64,000 nt of DNA. Source: Fen-1273 sp963748405 (GTDB lineage: Bacteria; Bacteroidota; Ignavibacteria; UBA10030; UBA6906). The position numbers were made by a program, and so were the translations under genes. The stretch is taken from the NCBI GenBank assembly GCA_963748405.1, contig CAVVIT010000002.1, positions 310,001 to 374,000 on the forward strand. Direction: 5' to 3'. Under the pieces are notes generated by a model that was not told the origin of the DNA, made no database searches, and saw only the letters and a list, made by a program, of their open reading frames with translations. Within the stretch, counting starts at the first letter, position 1; every line of letters begins with the position of its first letter. Below are positions 53,761 to 61,810 of this stretch, piece by piece.

Positions 53761-55857
53761 ATGAAACGCCCCGTTATCACGTTTGCACTGCTCGGAGCAA
53801 TCATCCTGTTGCTTGCGCACAGTATCGGCCACGCGCAGAGTCCAAAGGCCCCGTGGTACACCGCATATTACGCGACGTGGAACCAGACATCGCTCAACGG
53901 CTCCAGCTGGCAGGGTGAACACCTGGGTCAGCCGGCCGATCAGGTGGACTGGACCGGCATTACGCACGTGGTTCATTTCGGCAACGGCAACGTCGTCACG
54001 ACACAGCCGTATTCTCTTTTTGCCACGGACTCAACGGAGATCACCTATGGAGCCAACGGTGGGACGACCGACTACCAAACGCTTCTGATCACAACCGCGC
54101 ACAGTCACGGCGTGAAGGTGCTGTTGTCGATACAGGCGGTCGACCCGACCGGATTGCACGCGGCCCTGGCCTCACAGTCCTCCGCCGACGTCTTTGCAGA
54201 ATGGCTCGTCCTCTACGCCCGGCGGCACGGGTATGACGGTTTCGAGATCGACTGGGAAGGAGAAAGCCCCAATCCCACGCTCGCGTGCCGCCTCGTGCTT
54301 ACACTGCGGGCCCACCTGAACGCCCATTACGGTCCCACCCGCGCGCTGATCCTGCTCTCGCCTGGACTCAACGACGGTTCGAGCTACACACCGGCAGTCT
54401 GCGACACGGCGGTGGATCAGTACAATATCCAGACTTATGCGATGATCTGGTCGCCGAACAACACGAACCATACGTGGCATGTATGTCCCGTCTATCCCGG
54501 CACCGCACCTTCGGGTGAGGATGATCAGGCGTTGGATGGTCTCACGGATGGAAGTGCCGGCGATGTCCAGGGATGGATCACTGCGGGCCACGATCCCTCG
54601 AAAGTGGGCCTGTTGCTGAACACGTTCGGCTACTTCTTCATCGGCGCCGACGGCCTGTTCCAGTCGTGGTCGCAGTGCATCGGTCACAACGGCAGCACGA
54701 CCGTCACGCAGAATTCGATGCTGACGGGCCTCCTGAACGTGGGAGGGACGCTCACGTGGGATGCCACACGGCAGGCATCGTATATCAGCGGGACCGCCAC
54801 CGCCGCGTACGGCAGTGCGGAATACGGCGGAGTGGCGAAGGGGCAGAAGTTCTTTGCCCCGCTGGCCACCCCGGCGTGGATCAATGCGGTCGTGGCGTAT
54901 TACCGGAGCAAGACGTTCGGCGGCAAAAGCCTGGGCGGACTGTCGCTCTATTCGCTGACGGAGGATTTTGATCCGACAAAACCGGCGGGGCAGGGACGCA
55001 ACATCATACACGACGCACTCCGGGACGCCCTCTCCGGCAAAGTCGGCCAGGTTATGCCGACGGGGACGCTCACCGTTTCCCCCGCCGCGCTCCCCTTCGG
55101 CGGCGGAAATGTGAAGCTGACCTGGACCTCGGCCAATGCAACGACCGCGTCGTTCGATCACAGCATAGGTTCGGTCCAGTTGAACGGGTCGAAGACCGTG
55201 ACCGTCGAGGCAAACACAGTGTTCTGCCTTACGCTCACCGACTCGGCAGGGACTTCTACCTGCGTTGCCGCGGTAACGGTGACCTCCCCCGTCGTCAGCC
55301 CGAAGCCGGGCTCGAAGAACCAGTCCACGAGCCCCATCATCAAATGGCTTCGTACGCCGGCAGCCACGCGCTACCAGCTCCAGGTGTCGACCGATTCGCT
55401 CTTCCAGACGTGCACGTGCAACGACTCGTCCCTGAGCGACACGCTGCGCCAGGTCGGCCCGCTTTCCAAATCGGTGAAGTATTACGACCACGTCAGGGCA
55501 ATGACCTCCGGAGTCTGGGGTGAGTATTCGACGCTGGCCTCATTCACGACGGGCACGGTTGCGACGCCGATTGAATCCCAGGAATCCGCCCCTTCGGAAA
55601 CGACACTCAGGCAGAACTACCCGAATCCGTTCAATCCCTCCACCGCCATCAGCTACCAGCTCGCCGCGGCGACGCACGTGTCCCTCAGGGTGTACGACGT
55701 CCTCGGACAGGAGGTCGAGACGCTCGTCGATGCGCCCCAGTCGGCCGGAACGTACTCGATCACCTGGAATGCTGCAGGGCGCTCGAGCGGCGTGTATCTC
55801 TTCCGCCTGACGACCGGAGGATACTCATCCACGCGCCGGATGGTCCTCCTTAAGTGA
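53761..55857 (+). CDS. GH18 chitinase-like secreted protein with T9SS sorting domain
   Basis: A 698-residue protein. After the signal peptide (FALLGAIILLLAHSIGHAQ), residues about 28-425 form a glycoside hydrolase 18 barrel. The active-site strand reads YDGFEIDWEGE: Asp159, Glu162, Asp164 and catalytic Glu166, so the first Asp of the usual DxDxE is Glu. An Ig-like domain (about 435-520) and an Fn3-like domain (about 520-600) follow. The end is a type IX secretion A-type sorting domain (LRQNYPNPFNPSTAISYQL, YDVLGQEVETLVD, GVYLFRLTTGG). It should cross the outer membrane by T9SS and cut chitin or related GlcNAc polymers. ATG 53761 is chosen for its signal peptide and ribosome binding site. A terminator follows. 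Confidence 0.9.
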   Translation: MKRPVITFALLGAIILLLAHSIGHAQSPKAPWYTAYYATWNQTSLNGSSWQGEHLGQPADQVDWTGITHVVHFGNGNVVTTQPYSLFATDSTEITYGANGGTTDYQTLLITTAHSHGVKVLLSIQAVDPTGLHAALASQSSADVFAEWLVLYARRHGYDGFEIDWEGESPNPTLACRLVLTLRAHLNAHYGPTRALILLSPGLNDGSSYTPAVCDTAVDQYNIQTYAMIWSPNNTNHTWHVCPVYPGTAPSGEDDQALDGLTDGSAGDVQGWITAGHDPSKVGLLLNTFGYFFIGADGLFQSWSQCIGHNGSTTVTQNSMLTGLLNVGGTLTWDATRQASYISGTATAAYGSAEYGGVAKGQKFFAPLATPAWINAVVAYYRSKTFGGKSLGGLSLYSLTEDFDPTKPAGQGRNIIHDALRDALSGKVGQVMPTGTLTVSPAALPFGGGNVKLTWTSANATTASFDHSIGSVQLNGSKTVTVEANTVFCLTLTDSAGTSTCVAAVTVTSPVVSPKPGSKNQSTSPIIKWLRTPAATRYQLQVSTDSLFQTCTCNDSSLSDTLRQVGPLSKSVKYYDHVRAMTSGVWGEYSTLASFTTGTVATPIESQESAPSETTLRQNYPNPFNPSTAISYQLAAATHVSLRVYDVLGQEVETLVDAPQSAGTYSITWNAAGRSSGVYLFRLTTGGYSSTRRMVLLK

Positions 55858-55882
55858 CAGTTGCACCACCTCCCGGAACAAT

Positions 55883-55918
55883 CAGCCCCGGCCCATGCCT
55901 GGATCGGGGCTGTTTTTT
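55883..55918 (+). terminator. Rho-independent terminator after the GH18 gene
   Basis: CAGCCCCG (55883-55890) and CGGGGCTG (55905-55912) pair across a 14-nt loop, followed by TTTTTT (55913-55918). Confidence 0.88.
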
Positions 55919-55943
55919 CTTACAATCTCGACATTTTGACGGC

Positions 55944-55973
55944 TTGGAATTTATCAAAGAGTAGCGTAATTTG
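55944..55973 (+). promoter_or_regulatory. Candidate promoter for the A2M-pbpC genes
   Basis: TTG (55944-55946), 20 nt, TAATTTG (55967-55973). It predicts a leader of about 130 nt before ATG 56111. Confidence 0.6.
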
Positions 55974-56110
55974 ACCGCAAGATGTTTGCGTCGCCCGTGG
56001 GCTCCGCGCCGGACACGTACTGCCAAAATCTGCCTCGCGCCGACTGACCGAACGCCCGCGCCGGTTCTCCCCTTCTCTCCACCGCCAGTTCATACAAGAG
56101 AGATACCACA

Positions 56111-59100
56111 ATGTCCAGGATCATTGTCGCCGTTTTGTGCCTTGCCGCGTTTGCCGGATCGGTGAACGCGCAGCAAAAAGAGCTCCGCGTACTCGCCTCG
56201 TCGCCTCACGGGGTCATCACGGGACTCGACCAGAGCCAGACCATATTCGCCACGTTCAGTGAGCCGATGGTCGCGCTCCAGGCTGTGCCGAAGGACGAGG
56301 GAACGGGCCCGATGACGATCGATCCTCCCCTCGGCGGGAAGTTCCGCTGGATGGGGACGATCACGCTCTCGTTCATCCCAGCGCACCTCCTCCCGTACGC
56401 CACGCAGTACACGGTGAAGATTCCCGCGGGGACGGCTTCGCTCAAAGGCGCAAAGCTCGCCCGCGATGAATCCTGGACGTTCGAGACACCCCGCCCGATG
56501 ATCGCAGGGGCGTGGCCCGGCGGGGACCATGTCGATACGGCTTCCGCAATCGTACTGAGGTTCAATCAGCCTGTCGATCCTGCAGTCGTGGCCAGGTTCA
56601 TTTCGATACAGGTTGTCAGGCCGGATGGCCGCGATCCCTACCCGGCCTTCACATCGGCCTCTCCGGCACCGGAGGAGAAGGTCGAACATCCCGAACAGGT
56701 CGTCGTGCTGAAGACGAGGGGGGCCTTCGGTATGCTGGCCGCCGTCACCGTCCGCGTCAAGGAAGGGCTGACCGGCACGGAGGGCCCGCTGCCGATGAGC
56801 GCCCCGTACGGGTTCAGCTTCTCCACATGGGGAGAACTGAAGTTCCTGGGACTGGAGTACGATGGCGTGCCCCCCGGGTCAGGGATAACACTGAAATTCT
56901 CAAACGGCGTGACAGCGGAGAATCTGCTGAAGCATCTCTCGTTCACCCCCTCTATCCGGCCCCCGGAGGACTACTATCACTACACATCTCCGCAGACGGA
57001 ATTGGGCATCTCTCTTCCGCTCCCCCCCGATTCCACGTACCACGGATATATTACCGCGGGACTGGTTGATATGTTCGGCAACGTGCTAAAAAGCGATCAG
57101 AAGTTCACATTGCACGTCGGCTCCTACCTTCCCTTCCTCAGAACGAGGACGGGTATCGGCGTCCTGGAGGCGTACGCGTCCCACAAGTTCCCGGTCACAT
57201 CGATGAACATGGACGCATACCGCGTTCAGATGGGGGTGGTCAACCCCGAGCGGATCGTCCCCCTGATGCTCAAGCTCACGTGGGACTACTATGAGAAGCT
57301 GGCGATGGATGAGGGGATTCTCCTCTCCCCGGCCTCGCTCAGCGAAGAGGGGAAGGAGTTTACGAGGACAAGGACGCTGCTGACGAAGGCAAAACACAAC
57401 GTCGTCGCCGTCCGTCCGCTCGACATGGACGCGGTCCTGGGGAAGAACGGCCGGGGCGTCGTGTTGGTCCAGGTGGACGACATGAATCCGCAGAACACCG
57501 CCTACCTCAAGACGCTCGTCCAGGTGACCGAGTACGGGATCACGGGAAAGTTCTCCCCCGATTCAAACCTGATCTGGGTGACGAACCTTAAAGATGCCTC
57601 TCCGGTGCCGGAGGCGTCGGTCGAGATCCGGAACGACAGCAACAGGGTCGTCTGGACGGGAAAGACCGACGCGAAAGGCCTGGCGATGTCCCCCGGGTGG
57701 GGAAAGCTGAATTTCGCCGCACGGCCGCAGTCGCAGTGGGGGGGAGAAGATGAAGAGGGGGAATACGAGGGGCACGCGCAGCCGCGCCAGTGGGTGATCG
57801 TCCGGAAGGGAGATGAGATCGCCTATTCATCGTCGGACTGGAACCAGGGGATTCAGCCGTACAGGTTCGACATCAACTACGACTGGAACCCGCAGTCGGA
57901 GTCGTTCGAGGGGCAGCTCTTCACCGACCGGGGTCTGTACAAGGCGGGAGAACGCGTGGATATCAAGTGCATCGTGCGCAAACGGGCCGAGGGGACGTGG
58001 AAGATCGCCCCGTCGCTCAGGACGAGGCTCGCGATCAGGAATTCGCGCAACGAAGAGGTTCTGAGCGAGGAGCACACTCTCTCGTCGTTTGGTTCATTTG
58101 CCGGTTTGTTCGACCTGAAACCAACAGCCCCACTCGGGTATTACTCGATGGAGGTCGAATACGCATCGAACATGAAAGGGCAGGTGCGCTGGAACCACCT
58201 CTCGGGCGGAACATTCCGCGTGGAGGCCTTCCGTCCCGCGGAAGTTGAAGTGACGGCAAAATTCGCCCGTGAGAAGTACACGATCGGCGACACGGTGAGC
58301 GGCATGCTGAACGGACGGTACCTGTTCGGCGCGCCGATGAAGGACGCGAAGATCCGCTGGCGGCTGACCGCCTCCCGCGGGTCGTTCGTTCCCCCCGGGC
58401 TGGACGGATATTTCCTCGAGCCGATGGGATGGCTGACCCGCTACCAGTACGATTTCAACTCCAGGGAGATGCTGAACCGCGACACCACGCTCGACGCGCT
58501 CGGGACGCTCGACGTTTCGTCGCCGCTCCGCGTCGGTGATCTGCGCGGCACGATCTCGCTGATGCTTGAAGGAGAAGTCACCTCGGCGTCCCGCCAGACC
58601 CTCTCGGGGCGGACGTCGGTCACCGTTCACCAGGGGGAGTACTATGTCGGCATTCGTCCCTCCTCCACGTTCGTGAAGACCGATACCGCGATGTCGTTCG
58701 CCCTGGTCGCGGCGTCACCGGAGGGGACACTCGTTCCGGAGCGGACGCTCACGCTCAGGATATTCCAGCGGATCTGGCATTCCGTCCGCAAGGCGGAGAC
58801 CGGGGGACGGTTTGCGTGGGTGTCGACGGAAGCCGATACGCTTGTGGATTCGGGCAGCGTCACGACGGCGGCCGTGCCCGTGATGCATTCGTTCACCCCG
58901 AAGGGACCGGGGTTCTTCTACGTCGACGTCCGGGCAAAAGACGCCCGGGGAAACGACCTCGTCGCGCAGACCTATTTCTATGCGAGCGGGGAAGGATACG
59001 TCCCCTGGGAACGGAGGAACGACGACAGGATCGATCTGGTGGCGAACAAGACCAGCCTCCAGCCGGGCGAAACGGTCAGCATCATCGTGAAGAACCCCTA

Positions 59101-61789
59101 CGAACGGGCGACCGCGCTCGTATCGGTGGAGCGCGAGGGGATCATCATGCACTACACCACCACGCTCGTGGGAAGCGCCCCGCAGATCGACATCCCGATC
59201 ACGAGCGAATTTCTCCCGAACGTCTTCGTCTCGGTGGTGCTGCTCCAGGGGCGGACGGAGAAGCCGGCAAAATCCGAAGAATCGGACGTCGGCCGTCCTT
59301 CGTTCAAAGTCGGCTACGTCGCCCTCTCCGTCAACCCGAAGGAGAAGAAACTCACCGTGACGGTCGAGTCCGACAAAAAGGAGTACCGCCCCGGCGATAC
59401 GGTGGAGGTGAACGTCCTCGTCCGGGATATCAACGGCAAGCCGCGGCGCGGCGATGTGACGCTGAGCGTGGCCGATCTCGGCATACTGAACCTGATCAGC
59501 TACAGGATGCCGAACCCGTTCACGCTGTTCTATGCCGAGCGCGGGCTGGCGGTGATCACGACGGAAACCCGGATGCACATCATCGAGCAGCGGAGTTACG
59601 ACGAAAAGGGGCAGGAGGTGGGGGGAGGCGGAGCGGCGCTGAAGTCGGGCGCGGACATCCCCGATGCGGACGGGATACGGAAGGAGTTCCGTCCTTCGGC
59701 GTACTGGAACCCGTCAGTGCTCACCGGGGAGGACGGGACGGGGAAAGTCCGGTTCAAGCTTCCGGACAATCTGACCGGGTTTGAAATCATGGCCGTGGCG
59801 CAGACAAAGGAATCGGATTTCGGATACGGGGAAAACACGTTCACCGTGAACAAGCCCCTCCTTCTGCAGCCCTCGCTCCCCCGGTTCGTCCGCGTGGGGG
59901 ATACGTTCAAAAGCGGCGTGGTGGTGATGAACTACTCCGACAAACCGCAGACGGTCCGGCTTGTGACGCAGGTGACCGGACTGAAATGGAGCGGGGAAGA
60001 CACGACGAGCCACTCGCTCCAGCCGGGGCAGGCAAAAGAGGTCCTCTTCTCGTTTGCCGCCGAGAAGATCGGGACCGCGAAGTTCGTATTCCGCGCAAAG
60101 AGTGAAACGAGTTCCGACGGACTCCAGTGGACGATCCCTGTGAGCGCCCCCCGGTTGAAAGAGACCGTCGCGCTGTATGAATCGCTTCCGGATGCGAGCA
60201 GGGAGGAGCACGTCGTTCCCCCCGCGGACGCGTTCCACGACGTCGGGAATGTCGAATTCACATCCGCCTCCACGGCGATGGTCGGGCTCTCCGGGGGGAT
60301 TTCCTACCTGTTCCACTACCCCTACGGATGCCTCGAACAGAGGGCCTCGTCCGTCCTCCCGATGATCCTTGCGAAGGATCTGGTCGACGCGTTCAAGTTC
60401 GACGTCCTGAAGGACAAAGACTACCGCTCCGTCGTGATGAAGACGCTTGACGAGCTTCCGCTGTTCCAGCACGGGAACGGGGGATTCTCGTACTGGAAGA
60501 ACGAAGGGCAGACCTGGTGCTACATCTCCGCCTATGCGATGTACACGCTCGTCCAGGCGGAGCGGAACGGGTACCCGGTCGACAGGCACGCATTCGATGC
60601 GGGCCTCGGGTATCTCAAGCGCGTCCTGCACGGGGACGAACAGGACATTATGTGCAAGTCGAAGTACTACGTGCAGGCCACGCACGCGCTCATACTCTAC
60701 ACGCTTGCGCTCCACGGCACCCCCGAGTTCGGGTATATGGAGAACCTGTACAGCCAGAGGGGGGACATGCCCCTGTTTCCGAAGGCGTACCTGCTCAAGG
60801 CGCTCCACGCCGCGAAGGGGAACACCTCGATGCAGGATGAGATCGTCCGCGATCTTTCCAACCGCGTCAAGATCGCTCCCACCTCCGCTCATTTCGAGGA
60901 ACGGTCGGATTACGACCTCTGGTGGTGCTTCGACTCCAACACGCGCACCACGGCCCTTATCATGCAGGCGCTCGTGGAAACGCAGCCGGAGAGCCCGTTG
61001 ATTCCCAAGGTCGTCCGCTGGCTCATCGACCAGCAGCGCGTCGGGTGCTGGCGAACGACGCAGGAGAACCTCTACGTTGTCGATGCGCTTGCCACCTACA
61101 TGCGGGCGTACGAAAAGGAGGAGCCGAATTTCCGGGCGACGGTGATCGTGGGGGGGAAGACGATACTCAATGAGCTCTTCAAAGGGAGGTCGTTCAACGT
61201 CGCCACCTCGACGCTCCCGTTCAGTGACCTGACGCTCGGGAAAGACTACACGGTGGAACTGACGAAAGACGGCCCCGGGCGCCTCTACTACGGGATCCGG
61301 ATGAACTATTACCCGATGGGGGAGACGCAGGCGAAGGAAGAAGGATTTGCCGTCGTCAAGACCGTGGAAACGCTCGCCGGCGGGCCGGCGGACACCGTTG
61401 CGTCCGGGGCCATGCTGAAGGTCACGCTGACGGTCTCCAGCACGCAGTACCGCCACTTCGTCGTTGTGGACGACCCGGTGCCGGCGGGGTTCGAGGTCGT
61501 GAACACGTCGTTTGGCACCACCGCGGTGAACCTGGCCGAGCAGGAAGGCCAGGACAGCCAGGAAGACCAGGGGGACGACTGGTACGAAGCGGCGTTCCAC
61601 CACGTCGAGAAGTATGACGACCACGTCCTCCTCTTCGCGGATTCATTCACCCCGGGGGCGCACACGTACACGTATGTCGTACAGGCGACACGGATCGGCT
61701 CGTACCGGATGCCTGCCACGCGCGCCGAAGGGATGTACGAGCCCGAGGTGTTCGGCCAGACAGGATCGAAGGTCGTGGAGATCAAATAG
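56111..61789 (+). CDS. Bacterial alpha-2-macroglobulin family protein
   Basis: A giant 1892-residue periplasmic protein that, in related bacteria, traps proteases. The signal peptide ends NAQQKE with no lipobox, unlike the YfhM-type lipoproteins of enterics. The first 500 residues carry Ig-like/macroglobulin domains; further MG domains follow (for example GQLFTDRGLYKAGERVDIKC). The complement-like domain includes FRPSAYWNPSVLTGEDGTGK. The thioester motif is intact: Cys1407-Leu-Glu-Gln1410 in YPYGCLEQRASSV. A receptor-like C-terminal domain (HFVVVDDPVPAGFEVVN) ends the protein. It is followed 21 nt later by pbpC, the classical pair, and both probably share the promoter at 55944. The bait region cannot be placed by eye. 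Confidence 0.93.
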   Translation: MSRIIVAVLCLAAFAGSVNAQQKELRVLASSPHGVITGLDQSQTIFATFSEPMVALQAVPKDEGTGPMTIDPPLGGKFRWMGTITLSFIPAHLLPYATQYTVKIPAGTASLKGAKLARDESWTFETPRPMIAGAWPGGDHVDTASAIVLRFNQPVDPAVVARFISIQVVRPDGRDPYPAFTSASPAPEEKVEHPEQVVVLKTRGAFGMLAAVTVRVKEGLTGTEGPLPMSAPYGFSFSTWGELKFLGLEYDGVPPGSGITLKFSNGVTAENLLKHLSFTPSIRPPEDYYHYTSPQTELGISLPLPPDSTYHGYITAGLVDMFGNVLKSDQKFTLHVGSYLPFLRTRTGIGVLEAYASHKFPVTSMNMDAYRVQMGVVNPERIVPLMLKLTWDYYEKLAMDEGILLSPASLSEEGKEFTRTRTLLTKAKHNVVAVRPLDMDAVLGKNGRGVVLVQVDDMNPQNTAYLKTLVQVTEYGITGKFSPDSNLIWVTNLKDASPVPEASVEIRNDSNRVVWTGKTDAKGLAMSPGWGKLNFAARPQSQWGGEDEEGEYEGHAQPRQWVIVRKGDEIAYSSSDWNQGIQPYRFDINYDWNPQSESFEGQLFTDRGLYKAGERVDIKCIVRKRAEGTWKIAPSLRTRLAIRNSRNEEVLSEEHTLSSFGSFAGLFDLKPTAPLGYYSMEVEYASNMKGQVRWNHLSGGTFRVEAFRPAEVEVTAKFAREKYTIGDTVSGMLNGRYLFGAPMKDAKIRWRLTASRGSFVPPGLDGYFLEPMGWLTRYQYDFNSREMLNRDTTLDALGTLDVSSPLRVGDLRGTISLMLEGEVTSASRQTLSGRTSVTVHQGEYYVGIRPSSTFVKTDTAMSFALVAASPEGTLVPERTLTLRIFQRIWHSVRKAETGGRFAWVSTEADTLVDSGSVTTAAVPVMHSFTPKGPGFFYVDVRAKDARGNDLVAQTYFYASGEGYVPWERRNDDRIDLVANKTSLQPGETVSIIVKNPYERATALVSVEREGIIMHYTTTLVGSAPQIDIPITSEFLPNVFVSVVLLQGRTEKPAKSEESDVGRPSFKVGYVALSVNPKEKKLTVTVESDKKEYRPGDTVEVNVLVRDINGKPRRGDVTLSVADLGILNLISYRMPNPFTLFYAERGLAVITTETRMHIIEQRSYDEKGQEVGGGGAALKSGADIPDADGIRKEFRPSAYWNPSVLTGEDGTGKVRFKLPDNLTGFEIMAVAQTKESDFGYGENTFTVNKPLLLQPSLPRFVRVGDTFKSGVVVMNYSDKPQTVRLVTQVTGLKWSGEDTTSHSLQPGQAKEVLFSFAAEKIGTAKFVFRAKSETSSDGLQWTIPVSAPRLKETVALYESLPDASREEHVVPPADAFHDVGNVEFTSASTAMVGLSGGISYLFHYPYGCLEQRASSVLPMILAKDLVDAFKFDVLKDKDYRSVVMKTLDELPLFQHGNGGFSYWKNEGQTWCYISAYAMYTLVQAERNGYPVDRHAFDAGLGYLKRVLHGDEQDIMCKSKYYVQATHALILYTLALHGTPEFGYMENLYSQRGDMPLFPKAYLLKALHAAKGNTSMQDEIVRDLSNRVKIAPTSAHFEERSDYDLWWCFDSNTRTTALIMQALVETQPESPLIPKVVRWLIDQQRVGCWRTTQENLYVVDALATYMRAYEKEEPNFRATVIVGGKTILNELFKGRSFNVATSTLPFSDLTLGKDYTVELTKDGPGRLYYGIRMNYYPMGETQAKEEGFAVVKTVETLAGGPADTVASGAMLKVTLTVSSTQYRHFVVVDDPVPAGFEVVNTSFGTTAVNLAEQEGQDSQEDQGDDWYEAAFHHVEKYDDHVLLFADSFTPGAHTYTYVVQATRIGSYRMPATRAEGMYEPEVFGQTGSKVVEIK

Positions 61790-61810
61790 GGAGCGCCGCT
61801 GAAAAACGCC

